A stretch of 64,000 nucleotides of DNA from Variovorax sp037204085 (GCF_037204085.1 NZ_JBBCBW010000003.1:124001-188000); one strand, 5' to 3'. Positions 35,034-43,528 are shown, numbered from the stretch's first letter. Notes: generated by a model from the sequence alone, not told the origin. Translations and numbers: made by a program.

Positions 35034-37088
35034 ATGCAGGATGTGCTGACCGCCGCATCGCCACGCTGGGCGCTGTTGGCGTTTGCGCGCCTGCGCTCGC
35101 TGTGGAAGCGCTGGTTTCTTTGGCTCATCCTGGCCGTGCTGGTGTCCGTGTTGTTGATTACCGTGGTCTGGCTTGCGGGCCGGCACGAGGTCGAGCAGGT
35201 GCAGGCGGCGCTCGACCGCGACACGGCCGATGCGGTGTCCGACCTTCGCATCGGCTTGCAGCGCAATGCGCAGAGCCTGCGGGCCACGCAGGCTTCAGGC
35301 CTGGACCGCACGCATTGGCCAGAGGCCGCGGCCACGCTGCTGAGGGAGCATCGCGAGTGGCTTCGCCTTGAGTGGCGCGATGCCGCGCTGCGTCCGCTGG
35401 AGGCCGCCAACACGCCCTACCGCATGCGCCTTATCGACGAGGAAAGCCGCGGCGCCGACCAGACCGACGTGGCGCTGGCCTGCACGGCCGCGCGCAAGCT
35501 CGGCGCGCCGGCCTATTCGCCGAGCCACTTCGTGCCGGTGCTCGGCGGAGGCGGCGTCGAGGTGATGGAGCTCTGCGTGCCCATCGACGCGGGCGGTTTC
35601 CTGGTGGCGAGCTACTCGCTGCGCGACACGCTCATCGAACTGGTCGGCCCCACGCTCACGCGCGGCCAGGAGGTGGCCTTTACCGAAACAGACGGCACGC
35701 GGCTGGTGGCGCTCGGCACCTCGCGCCGCACGGGAACGCGCGTTTTCACCTCGCAGCAACTCATCGACCTGCCCGGTGCCGCGCTGATGCTGCGCGTCGA
35801 CGGCTGGCGCGCGGCGCCCGATCTTTTTCCGAACGTGCTCACGGCGCTGGTCACCGGCATCTCGATTGCGCTGGTGTCGGTGCTGGTGCTGCTGGCGCGC
35901 GACACGCGCCGCCGGTTGCGTGCCGAGCGCGACCTGGCCGATGCGCTCGCCTTTCGCAAGGCGATGGAAGACTCGGTCATTACCGGGCTGCGCGCACGCG
36001 ACCTGCAGGGGCGCATTACCTACGTCAATCCCGCGTTCTGCGAAATGGTCGGCTTCAGCCCTGAGGAGCTGATGGCCGACAGCGGCGAATCGCCCGAGGT
36101 GCCTTACTGGCCCACCGAGCTGGCACACGAATACCAGCAGCGGCAGGCCCGGCGCCTGGCCGGCGGCATGCCGCCGCGCGAGGGCTTCGAGTCGGTCTTC
36201 ATGCGCAAGGACGGCACGCGTTTTCCGGTGCTTATCTTCGAAGCCCCGCTGATCAACGCGCACCGCGTGCAGACCGGCTGGATGAGCGCCTTCATCGACA
36301 TCAGCGAGCAGCGCCGCATCGAAGAACTCTCGCGCGCCAGCCAGGAGCGCCTGCAGGCCAGCGCACGGCTTGCCACCGTGGGCGAAATGGCGTCGCTGCT
36401 GAGCCATGAACTCACCCAGCCGCTGGCTGCGATTGCCAGCTACGCCACCGGCTCGCTCAACATGCTCGGCCCCCATGCCAAGGGCGAGCAGGCCGAAGTG
36501 GCCATGGCGGTGCGGCGCATCGCCGAGCAGGCCGACCGCGCCGGCCAGGTGATTCGCAGCGTGCACGACTTCGTGCGCCGGCGAGACCGCACGCGCGAAG
36601 CCGTGGCGCCGCAGGCGCTGATCGATGCGGTGCTGCCGCTGGTGCGGCTGCAGGCGCGCAAGCTCGGCGTGATCATCGAGGTGGTGCTCGAAGACCGCCT
36701 GCCGCAGGCCATGTGCGACCGCACGCTGGTCGAGCAGGTGCTGCTCAACCTGGCGCGCAATGCGATGCAGGCCATGGACACGCCGGACAACGCCGGAGAA
36801 CGTGTGCTGCGGCTGCGCGTGGCGCGCGCCGTCGCGGTGGGTGGCACCGGTGCCGGTGCGGAGGACGTGCGCCGCTGGCTCGAATTTTCGGTGGCCGACC
36901 TCGGCAGCGGCATCAGCGAAGAGGTGGCGAGCCGCCTCTTCACGCCCTTCTTCACCACGCGTGCCGACGGCATGGGGCTTGGCCTCAGCCTGTGTCGCAC
37001 CGTGGTCGAGCAGCACGGCGGCGTGTTGATGTTCGAGCCCAACCAGCCCCGGGGCACGGTGTTCCGCTTTACCTTGCCGGCGGCATGA
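35034..37088 (+). CDS. Sensor histidine kinase with PAS domain
   Basis: 684 residues. Two transmembrane segments (about 27-49 and 268-288) enclose a periplasmic sensor of about 220 residues with no recognised ligand motif. A PAS domain follows at about 305-425 (ITYVNPAFCEMVGFSPEEL). The phosphorylated His is His458 in LLSHELTQPLAAI, the HATPase N-box has LLNLARNAMQAM, and the G-boxes are DLGSGI and GMGLGLSLC. The kinase domain is of the DctB/FixL type. The ATG directly follows the nitrilase stop. The partner regulator is the next gene. Confidence 0.92.
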   Translation: MQDVLTAASPRWALLAFARLRSLWKRWFLWLILAVLVSVLLITVVWLAGRHEVEQVQAALDRDTADAVSDLRIGLQRNAQSLRATQASGLDRTHWPEAAATLLREHREWLRLEWRDAALRPLEAANTPYRMRLIDEESRGADQTDVALACTAARKLGAPAYSPSHFVPVLGGGGVEVMELCVPIDAGGFLVASYSLRDTLIELVGPTLTRGQEVAFTETDGTRLVALGTSRRTGTRVFTSQQLIDLPGAALMLRVDGWRAAPDLFPNVLTALVTGISIALVSVLVLLARDTRRRLRAERDLADALAFRKAMEDSVITGLRARDLQGRITYVNPAFCEMVGFSPEELMADSGESPEVPYWPTELAHEYQQRQARRLAGGMPPREGFESVFMRKDGTRFPVLIFEAPLINAHRVQTGWMSAFIDISEQRRIEELSRASQERLQASARLATVGEMASLLSHELTQPLAAIASYATGSLNMLGPHAKGEQAEVAMAVRRIAEQADRAGQVIRSVHDFVRRRDRTREAVAPQALIDAVLPLVRLQARKLGVIIEVVLEDRLPQAMCDRTLVEQVLLNLARNAMQAMDTPDNAGERVLRLRVARAVAVGGTGAGAEDVRRWLEFSVADLGSGISEEVASRLFTPFFTTRADGMGLGLSLCRTVVEQHGGVLMFEPNQPRGTVFRFTLPAA

Positions 37089-37134
37089 CCCTTGCAGGGT
37101 TGCCGCGGCCATATTTTTGAAACGACTGACTGAC

Positions 37135-37761
37135 ATGCAACCGCTGATTGACGGCCTCATCTTCATCGTGGACGACGACGCCAGCGTGCGCGAGGCATTG
37201 GCCTGGCTGCTGCGCTCGCGCCGCCTCGAGAGCGAGCATTTTGCGAATGCCGAGGCCTTCGAGCAGCGCCTGGCCGAAGGGCCGCTGCCCCAGCAGCCGC
37301 TGTGCCTGCTGCTGGACGTGCGCATGCCCGGCACCAGCGGACTGGTGCTGTTCGACCGGCTCGCGGAGCGCGGCCTGCTGGCCGCCATGCCGGTGATCTT
37401 TCTGACCGGTCACGCCGACGTGCCGACGGCCGTCGACGCGGTGAAGCGCGGCGCTTTCGACTTTTGCGAGAAACCGTTTTCGGACAATGCGCTGGTCGAC
37501 CGCATCGAGCAGGCGCTGGGGGCTTCGCTTCGGGCGCTCGAAGTGCAGCGCGTGCGTCGCAGCCTGGCCGACCGCATCGCCGAACTCACCGACCGCGAGC
37601 GCGACGTGATGCGGCTCGTGGTCGAAGGCTTGCCGAACAAGCTGATTGCCGATCAGCTGGCGATCAGCGTGCGCACGGTGGAGGTCCACCGCGCGCGCGT
37701 GTTCGAAAAGATGGAAGTGAAATCAGCGGTTGAGCTCGCCAACCGCTTGAGAGATCTCTAA
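37135..37761 (+). CDS. FixJ-type LuxR-family response regulator
   Basis: 208 residues. The receiver domain has Asp12-Asp14 (IVDDD), the phospho-acceptor Asp61 in LLLDVRMPG, Thr91 in FLTGHAD and Lys113 in FCEKPF. A LuxR-type helix-turn-helix lies at about 148-200 (LTDRERDVMRLVVEG, NKLIADQLAISVRTVEVHRA). The start is the ATG at 37135; a TTG at 37117 is less likely. The FixJ/TtrR likeness fits the PAS-kinase partner. It converges on the OmpA lipoprotein gene with four bases between the stops. Confidence 0.92.
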   Translation: MQPLIDGLIFIVDDDASVREALAWLLRSRRLESEHFANAEAFEQRLAEGPLPQQPLCLLLDVRMPGTSGLVLFDRLAERGLLAAMPVIFLTGHADVPTAVDAVKRGAFDFCEKPFSDNALVDRIEQALGASLRALEVQRVRRSLADRIAELTDRERDVMRLVVEGLPNKLIADQLAISVRTVEVHRARVFEKMEVKSAVELANRLRDL

Positions 37762-37765
37762 GAGA

Positions 37766-38329
37766 TCAGGACTTTTCCGCCACGAAGATTTCTACGCGGC
37801 GATTCTGCGCACGGCCGGCGGCGGTGCCGTTGTCGGCCAGGGGCTCGCGCGAGCCGCGGCCGTCGGTGGTGATGGCGGTCGTCGAAACGCCGCGCGCCAC
37901 CAGGTGGTTGCGCACGCTGTCGGCGCGGCTCACAGAGAGGCGCTCGTTGCCTTCTTCGCTGCCGGTGTTGTCGGTGTGGCCCACCACGCGCACGCTGGCC
38001 GCCGTGGCGCTGCGCAGGCCTTCGGCGACCTTGTCGAGCACCTGGGCAAGATTGCGCTTCACGTTGGAGCGGCCCACGTCGAACGAGAGTTCGTTGGGAA
38101 CCACGAGGTGCAGCTGGTTGTCCGCGGTCTGCTCGATCACCACGCCCGTGCCCTTGGTGGAATTTTCCAACTCGGTCTTGAGCGACGCCAGGCGTGCAGT
38201 CCAGCTATTGGACGGCGCGGCCGACTGGGCATCCGGTGCGGTTGCAGCACCCGGTGCAGGCGATTGCGAGGCGCAGCCCGCAATGAACAATGCGGCCGCA
38301 GCCGCACCCGAAACAACAAACTTCCTCAT
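37766..38329 (-). CDS. OmpA-family lipoprotein, first copy
   Basis: 187 residues. Lipobox FIAGC (Cys19). Residues about 70-185 are an OmpA/MotB peptidoglycan-binding domain: LSFDVGRSNVKRNLAQVLDKV, VVGHTDNTGSEEGNERLS, and NRRVEIFVAEK at the end. The domain holds the lipoprotein to the cell wall. It is paralogous to the neighbour at 38443 but lacks its glycine-zipper segment. The two converge with the response regulator gene and are read on the same strand. Confidence 0.9.
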   Translation of the reverse strand: MRKFVVSGAAAAALFIAGCASQSPAPGAATAPDAQSAAPSNSWTARLASLKTELENSTKGTGVVIEQTADNQLHLVVPNELSFDVGRSNVKRNLAQVLDKVAEGLRSATAASVRVVGHTDNTGSEEGNERLSVSRADSVRNHLVARGVSTTAITTDGRGSREPLADNGTAAGRAQNRRVEIFVAEKS

Positions 38330-38371
38330 GAGTTTTCCCTCTGGATTGACATTGAAACGATAACGACGGGC

Positions 38372-38401
38372 GCCGGCCGCTCCCGCCCGGCCGGCTTTTT
38401 T
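38372..38401 (+). terminator. Plus-strand terminator between the two OmpA lipoprotein genes
   Basis: GCCGGCCG (38372-38379) and CGGCCGGC (38388-38395) form an 8-bp stem followed by TTTTTT. The T run is on the plus strand, although both flanking genes are on the minus strand. It therefore stops transcripts arriving from the response-regulator operon that end antisense to the first OmpA gene. Confidence 0.78.
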
Positions 38402-38442
38402 CTTCTTGTCTGGTTTACTTATTTTTCTATCTACTGGCGAGT

Positions 38443-39102
38443 TCAGCCTCGCGGTGCGCGCTCGCCCACAAAAATTTCGACGCGGCGGTTCTGGGCCCGG
38501 CCGGCATCGCTGTTGTTGTCGGCAATGGGCTCACGCGAGCCGTGGCCTTCGATGCGGAAGGCCGCGGCGCTCACGCCGCGTGCCACCAGGTAGTCGCGCG
38601 TGCTGGCGGCACGGTCGACCGACAGCGGGTTGTTGATGGCGTCCGAGCCGGTGCTGTCGGTGTGGCCGATGATGCGCATCTCGGCGTTCGGGTTGTTGCG
38701 CAGCCCGCTTGCGAACTGGTCGAGCACGGGCGCGAAGTTCGACTTGATGTTGGCGCGGCCCACGTCGAACGACACATCGCTCGGGATCTGGAGCTTGAGC
38801 TCGTTGTTCGGCGTTTGCGTGACGGCCACGCCGGTGCCTTGCGTGGCGGCTTCCATCTGGCGCTTCTGGTTTTCCATGCGCTGCGACCACAGGTAGCCGC
38901 CGAGCGCGCCGGCTGCGGCACCGACCACGGCACCGGTGCCGATGGCACCGCGGTTGCCGCCGGTGGCGGAGCCGATGGCCGCACCGCCCAGGGCGCCGAT
39001 GCCGGCACCGATGCCGGTGTTGCGCTGGGTGTCGGTCATGCCGCCGGCGCATCCAGACAGGACGAGTGCGGCGGCGGTGGTGGCGAGAACGAATTTTTTC
39101 AT
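38443..39102 (-). CDS. OmpA-family lipoprotein with glycine-zipper segment, second copy
   Basis: 219 residues. Lipobox VLSGC (Cys18). Residues about 30-68 are a glycine-zipper (GIGAGIGALGGAAIGSATGG, GAVVGAAAGALGGYLW), then a short coiled region, then an OmpA domain (SFDVGRANIKSNF, IIGHTDSTGSDAINNPLS, NRRVEIFVGER). Glycine zippers insert in membranes or self-associate. The start at 39102 is set by the lipoprotein signal; the longer open frame is not supported. It belongs to the YiaD-like group. Confidence 0.9.
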   Translation of the reverse strand: MKKFVLATTAAALVLSGCAGGMTDTQRNTGIGAGIGALGGAAIGSATGGNRGAIGTGAVVGAAAGALGGYLWSQRMENQKRQMEAATQGTGVAVTQTPNNELKLQIPSDVSFDVGRANIKSNFAPVLDQFASGLRNNPNAEMRIIGHTDSTGSDAINNPLSVDRAASTRDYLVARGVSAAAFRIEGHGSREPIADNNSDAGRAQNRRVEIFVGERAPRG

Positions 39103-39299
39103 GGCTTTCCCTTTCAAGGATGAATCAGGCGGGCCACAGCTTAGCTTCGGCAAGCTTGCGATGGTACGGCCTTCCCGATCTGCGGAAAACAGGAAAACCT
39201 TTCGCCATGTCCGATGAATGCTGCGATGATTGCTACTAAAGTAATAGCGAATGGCCTCTTCTCCGACATTTCCCTGCGGTTTGGGGCTACGCAAGAAAT

Positions 39300-39461
39300 T
39301 CACGCTTCGGGAGGGTGGTCCTTCCTGGACGATTTGTTGTCATCGGCGGCCTCGTCCTCGTCGTGCAGTTCACCTTTCTTTCGACCGGAAAACATGGTCC
39401 ACCAGACGATCAATATGAGCACGAGCCCGGCCCCGAGGGCTTCAAGCAAAATCAAACCCAT
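39300..39461 (-). CDS. Small membrane protein divergent from mltA
   Basis: 53 residues: MGLILLEALGAGLVLILIVW then TMFSGRKKGELHDEDEAADD. It has one transmembrane helix with a short N-terminus outside, and a highly charged, acidic cytosolic tail. Small proteins of this form (single TM, WWTMFSG.RKG) occur in Burkholderiales, so I consider it real. A GGAG is 10 bases upstream. Its CAT (39459-39461) overlaps the mltA ATG (39460-39462) at a shared CATG. No function can be assigned. Confidence 0.65.
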   Translation of the reverse strand: MGLILLEALGAGLVLILIVWWTMFSGRKKGELHDEDEAADDNKSSRKDHPPEA

Positions 39462-40596
39462 GAGAAATGGACTCCAGTGGCTGGTAGGGCTCGCGATCGT
39501 AGCAACGATGGCGGGCTGCTCGCTCAGCCCGCGCGCGCCGGAAACCCCGGCACGCCCCACCGTGACACCCCCGCGCGACCTCGGGCCCCTGACCGGCTCG
39601 CTGGCGCATCCCAAGAGCCGATGGGTCCCCGTCGGCTGGTCGGAGCTTCCGGGTTTCAGCGACGATCCGCTGCACGAAGCCTGGATTGCGCTGCTTGCCA
39701 ACTGCGCGCGCCCCAACGCGGCTTTTGCCCCGCTGTGCCGCGACGTGCGCCAGCTGGCCATTGCCACGCCCGAAGAGCAGCGCCAGTGGATGACCGACAG
39801 GCTGCAGCCCTACCGGGTCGAGTCGCTCGCGGGCTCGAGCGAAGGCAAGCTCACGAGCTACTACGAGCCGGTGTATGACGCCTCGCGCGTGCCCACCGCC
39901 ACTTTCAATGTTCCGATCTACCAGGCGCCGGAAGGCCTGGTGCCGCGCCGCCCCTGGTACAGCCGGCAAGAGATCGAAACCCTGCCCGAGGCCCAGGCGG
40001 CACTGCGCGGCCGCGAGATCGCGTGGATGGCCGACCCCATCGACGCGCTCATGCTGCACATCCAAGGCTCCGGGCGTCTTCGCATCACCGAAGCCAACGG
40101 CGTGCAGCGCACCGTGCGCGTGGCGTTCTCAGCCACGAATGAGCAGCCCTACAAGAGCGTGCAGCAATGGCTCATTTCGCAAGGCGTGGCCAAGGTCGGC
40201 AAATGGCCTGACGACACCAAGGCATGGGCCGCGCAGAATCCGCAGCGCGTGTCGCAATTGCTGTGGAGCAATCCGCGCTATGTGTTCTTCCGCGAAGAGA
40301 CCCTGAGCGAGCTGGACGCTTCGTTTGGCCCGCGCGGTGCGCAGGGCGTGCCGCTCACGGCGGGGCGCTCCATCGCGGTCGACCGCGAAAGCATTCCGTA
40401 CGGCACGCCGGTGTGGCTCGCGTCGAGCGGCCCCGCCGCGCAGCTGCAGAAACTCGTGGTCGCGCAGGACACCGGCAGCGCCATCGTCGGCGCCGTGCGT
40501 GCCGACTACTTTGCCGGCACCGGTGCCGACGCCGGCCGGCTGGCCGCCAGCATGAACCAGCCGCTGCGCTTGTGGGCGCTGTGGCCAAAGCAGTAA
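39460..40596 (+). CDS. mltA: Membrane-bound lytic murein transglycosylase A
   Basis: 378 residues. The lipoprotein signal MRNGLQWLVGLAIVATMAGC is complete from the ATG at 39460. MltA domain: TSYYEPVYDASR and LMLHIQGSGRLRI are family signatures. The C-terminal 3D domain has the three conserved Asp residues, with VAQDTGSAIVGAVRADYFAG near the end. The enzyme cleaves peptidoglycan to 1,6-anhydro products at the outer membrane. No strong ribosome site is visible, which fits its unusual start (shared with the small membrane protein). Confidence 0.92.
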   Translation: MRNGLQWLVGLAIVATMAGCSLSPRAPETPARPTVTPPRDLGPLTGSLAHPKSRWVPVGWSELPGFSDDPLHEAWIALLANCARPNAAFAPLCRDVRQLAIATPEEQRQWMTDRLQPYRVESLAGSSEGKLTSYYEPVYDASRVPTATFNVPIYQAPEGLVPRRPWYSRQEIETLPEAQAALRGREIAWMADPIDALMLHIQGSGRLRITEANGVQRTVRVAFSATNEQPYKSVQQWLISQGVAKVGKWPDDTKAWAAQNPQRVSQLLWSNPRYVFFREETLSELDASFGPRGAQGVPLTAGRSIAVDRESIPYGTPVWLASSGPAAQLQKLVVAQDTGSAIVGAVRADYFAGTGADAGRLAASMNQPLRLWALWPKQ

Positions 40597-40615
40597 GACA
40601 TAGGACGTAAGCGAG

Positions 40616-40660
40616 CTGTCATTTCGGATTCACGGCGATGTCATGGGGGCTTCCTAGCAT
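40616..40660 (+). promoter_or_regulatory. Pho box promoter of phoX
   Basis: Three 7-base repeats with an exact 11-base period: CTGTCAT (40616), GATTCAC (40627), ATGTCAT (40638). PhoB boxes are direct CTGTCAT repeats with this period. A -10-like TAGCAT (40655-40660) follows 10 bases after the last repeat, as in PhoB-dependent promoters that lack a -35. Activation at low phosphate is inferred. It fits the downstream phosphatase. Confidence 0.7.
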
Positions 40661-40683
40661 GGGGTGTTTTTTTCAACACCCCA
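40660..40683 (+). repeat. Hairpin in the phoX leader
   Basis: TGGGGTGTT and AACACCCCA form a perfect 9-bp stem around TTTTTC. It begins at about the expected start of transcription and ends 12 bases before the phoX ATG. There is no T run after it in either direction, so it is not a terminator; mRNA stabilisation or translational control are possible. Confidence 0.55.
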
Positions 40684-40695
40684 CGAACTCCTCCA

Positions 40696-42960
40696 ATGTC
40701 AGACCGCATCGATTTCAACGACGAAGACTCCAATCGTTCCGCCAACCCCACGTTCGACAGCGTTCTGGCCAATCGGCTCAGCCGTCGTGGCCTGCTGCTG
40801 GGCGGTGTCGGCTCTGCCGTGCTGACCGCCTGCGGCGGCGGCAGCGGCGGTGGCGGCGTGGGTTTTCCGATTCTTCCTCCGGCACCTGCACCGGCCCCGG
40901 CGCCCGCGCCAGCTCCCGGCCCGGCCCCTGGTCCGGTCGAAAAGCTGCTGGGCTTTGGCGCCGTGGCGAAGAGCCTGGCCGACAGCGTGGTCATTCCCGT
41001 CGGCTACAGCGCCAGCGTTGTCTATGCCCTGGGCGACCCGCTGTCCGGCACCACGCCCGCCTATGCGAACGACGGCACCGATACCGACTTTGAAAACCGC
41101 GGCGGCGACCACCACGACGGCATGGAGTGGTTTGGCCTGGGCGCCGACGGCAAGCGCTCCGACTCGAGCATCGACCGCGGCCTGCTCGCGGTGAACCATG
41201 AGGCGACCACCGACGAAACGCTCTCCTCGTTCTTCCTGCACGCCAACGGCGGCACCACCACGCTGCCCCGCCCGGCCGCGGAAGTGGACAAGGAAGTTGC
41301 CGTCCACGGCATTGCAGTGCTCGAGGTGCGCAAGGACGGCGCCGGCAAGTGGAGCTACGTCCGGGATTCGGCATTCAACCACCGCGTGACGCCGCTGACC
41401 GAGATCGACATCGCCGGCCCCGCCAAGGGCGACGCGCTGATGAAGACGAAGTACTCGGCCACCGGCGTCAAGACGCGCGGCACGCTCAACAACTGCGGCA
41501 CCGGCAAGACGCCATGGGGCACTTTCCTCACCGGCGAAGAAAACTGGGTGAACTACTTCACCCGCGCAGTGGGCGACGATGTCGCACGCGGCAACGACAA
41601 GAGCGTGACCTCGCTCAAGCGCTATGGCCGCGCCGAAGGCACCGCGAGCCGCCACGGCTGGGAAACCGCCGGCGCTGACGACAAGTACCAGCGCTGGAAC
41701 ATCAGCAAGACCGGCGCTTCCATCGACGGTACCGACGACTACCGCAACGAAATGAACGGCATGGGCTTCGTCGTCGAATTCGATCCGTACGACAAGTCGA
41801 AGCTTGGCGTGAAGCGCACCGCCCTGGGCCGCTACGCACACGAGAGCATCGCGTTCAGCAAGCCGGTTGCGGGCCAGAAGGTGGCCTGCTACATGGGCGA
41901 CGACGCACGCAACGAATACTTCTACAAGTTCGTTTCCGACGCGGTCTGGTCCGAGGCCGATGCCAACCCGGCCGATCCGCTCGCCACCGGCGCCAAGTAC
42001 CTCGACCAAGGCACGCTCTACGTGGCGCGCTTCGAAGCTGACGGCGCGGGCACCTGGCAGGAGCTGTCGCTGTCGAACCCGGCGGTGGCAGGCTTTGCCG
42101 GCTATTCGTTCGCGAACCTGGCCGACGTGGTGGTCAACGCGCGCCTCGCCGGCGACGCCGTGGGTGCCACCAAGATGGACCGCCCCGAGTGGTGCGCCAC
42201 CAACCCGGCCAACGGCGAGGTCTACCTCACGCTGACCAACAACAGCAACCGGCGCATCGAACCGTCCCCGACCTCGTCCACGCAGTTGGCTCCCGATCCG
42301 GCGAACCCGCGCGTCTACACCGACATGAAGGGCGCCACCGCGCAGTCCGGCAACCCGAACGGCCACATCCTGCGCATGGCAGATGCCGGCGGCAATCCGG
42401 CGAGCACCAGCTTCCGTTGGGACGTCTACGCCTTTGGCGCCGAGTCGGGCGCCAACGCCGACACGGTGAACCTGTCGAAGCTCACCGGCGACCAGGACTT
42501 CTCCAGCCCCGACGGCCTGGTGTTCAGCCGTTCGACGGGTATCTGCTGGATCCAGACCGATGACGGCGCCTACACCGACGTGACCAACTGCATGATGTTG
42601 GCCGCCCTGCCGGGCCAGGTCGGCGACGGCGCCAAGAAGACCCTGACCTACCAGCGCGCGGACAGCACGCAGTACACGGTCGACACCATGATCGGCAAGC
42701 AACCGACGGCGGACACGCTCAAGCGCTTCCTGGTCGGCCCTTCGGGCTGCGAACTCACCGGCCTGTGCGAAACGCCGGACGGCAAGGCGATCTTCGTCAA
42801 CATCCAGCACCCAGGCGAAAGCACCAAGCAAGCCAACCTGGCGGACCCGTCGAAGTACACCAGCCAGTGGCCTTCCAATGCAGGCTACGGCGCAGGCAAG
42901 CGCCCGCGTTCGGCAACCATCGTCATCACCAAGGACGACGGCGGGCGCGTCGGCAGCTGA
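40696..42960 (+). CDS. phoX: PhoX-family phosphatase (DUF839), Tat lipoprotein
   Basis: 754 residues. The Tat motif is SRRGLLLGG (Arg30-Arg31), followed by a lipobox LTAC (Cys46), so export is by Tat with lipid attachment. A Gly- and Pro-rich linker (APAPAPAP) precedes the phosphatase domain, in which NHEATTDE, TPWGTFLTGEENW, GRYAHE and WIQTDDG match the PhoX/DUF839 fold. PhoX enzymes are Ca/Fe-dependent alkaline phosphatases outside the cytoplasmic membrane, and the Pho box in front supports that role. No Shine-Dalgarno is visible before the ATG (ACTCCTCCAATG). Confidence 0.87.
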   Translation: MSDRIDFNDEDSNRSANPTFDSVLANRLSRRGLLLGGVGSAVLTACGGGSGGGGVGFPILPPAPAPAPAPAPAPGPAPGPVEKLLGFGAVAKSLADSVVIPVGYSASVVYALGDPLSGTTPAYANDGTDTDFENRGGDHHDGMEWFGLGADGKRSDSSIDRGLLAVNHEATTDETLSSFFLHANGGTTTLPRPAAEVDKEVAVHGIAVLEVRKDGAGKWSYVRDSAFNHRVTPLTEIDIAGPAKGDALMKTKYSATGVKTRGTLNNCGTGKTPWGTFLTGEENWVNYFTRAVGDDVARGNDKSVTSLKRYGRAEGTASRHGWETAGADDKYQRWNISKTGASIDGTDDYRNEMNGMGFVVEFDPYDKSKLGVKRTALGRYAHESIAFSKPVAGQKVACYMGDDARNEYFYKFVSDAVWSEADANPADPLATGAKYLDQGTLYVARFEADGAGTWQELSLSNPAVAGFAGYSFANLADVVVNARLAGDAVGATKMDRPEWCATNPANGEVYLTLTNNSNRRIEPSPTSSTQLAPDPANPRVYTDMKGATAQSGNPNGHILRMADAGGNPASTSFRWDVYAFGAESGANADTVNLSKLTGDQDFSSPDGLVFSRSTGICWIQTDDGAYTDVTNCMMLAALPGQVGDGAKKTLTYQRADSTQYTVDTMIGKQPTADTLKRFLVGPSGCELTGLCETPDGKAIFVNIQHPGESTKQANLADPSKYTSQWPSNAGYGAGKRPRSATIVITKDDGGRVGS

Positions 42961-42972
42961 CCACGGCCGGCC

Positions 42973-43006
42973 GTGAGCCAGCCGCCCGTGCGGGTGGCTG
43001 GCTCAC
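42973..43006. terminator. Terminator hairpin between phoX and the Lrp gene
   Basis: GTGAGCCAGCC pairs with GGCTGGCTCAC, continued by CCCG with CGGG, forming a very stable hairpin. It is 12 bases after the phoX stop and includes the stop codon of the converging Lrp gene (43003-43005). On the plus strand it is followed by CCTTT. Probably used in both directions. Confidence 0.6.
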
Positions 43007-43488
43007 CCTTTGAATTGAAGCGGCGCTACCGGCAACGGCAGCGCCGTTTTGTATCTGACCTGCTTGAGCGCAAAGCTCGAGCGGATCTTTTCGATGCCTG
43101 GAATCGGCGTGAGCTGTTCCAGGATGAACTTCTCCAGCGCCGCCATGTCCGCCACCGCGATGCGGATCAGGTAGTCGCTGTCGCCCGTCATCAGGTAGCA
43201 CTCCATCACTTCGTCGTGCTCGGCAATGCGTTGCTCGAAGTCGGCGAGTGACTGCTTGCTTTGCGTGGTGAGGCTGATCGAGATGAACACGTTGAGCCCC
43301 AGACCCAGCGCCTTTGCATTCGCGAGCGCCACATAGCGGTCGATTACGCCGCCGGCTTCCAGCGCCTTCACGCGTGCGAGGCATGGCGAGGGCGACAGCT
43401 GAACGCGGCGCGCAAGCTCCACGTTCGATAACCCGCCGTCGCGTTGCAGCTCGTCGAGGATGCGCAGGTCAATGGTGTCGAGTTGCAC
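43003..43488 (-). CDS. Lrp/AsnC-family transcription regulator
   Basis: 161 residues, the usual Lrp length. N-terminal helix-turn-helix at about residues 5-60 (LDTIDLRILDELQRDGGLSN, then a recognition helix with SPSPCLARVKALE), followed by an alphabeta RAM domain (VMECYLMTGDSDYLIRIAV) that binds effectors such as amino acids. The gene is divergent from the pyruvate-dehydrogenase-type gene; the 105 bases between likely hold its operator. Such pairing resembles mdeR-mdeAB of Pseudomonas putida. Confidence 0.93.
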   Translation of the reverse strand: MQLDTIDLRILDELQRDGGLSNVELARRVQLSPSPCLARVKALEAGGVIDRYVALANAKALGLGLNVFISISLTTQSKQSLADFEQRIAEHDEVMECYLMTGDSDYLIRIAVADMAALEKFILEQLTPIPGIEKIRSSFALKQVRYKTALPLPVAPLQFKG

Positions 43489-43512
43489 GAAATGCGGCGT
43501 TTGGTTGGTTTT

Positions 43513-43528
43513 CAGGAATTTTATGCTG
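43513..43528. promoter_or_regulatory. Candidate Lrp-type operator
   Basis: CAGGAATTTTATGCTG is an AT-rich imperfect palindrome with CAG and CTG ends, like Lrp consensus sites (YAG-AT-rich-CTR). It lies between the divergent lrp and aceE-like starts. Weak evidence. Confidence 0.35.

Noticed and set aside
40660..40683. Hairpin before phoX as terminator of mltA
   Set aside because: No T run follows on either strand and it lies at the predicted phoX transcription start.
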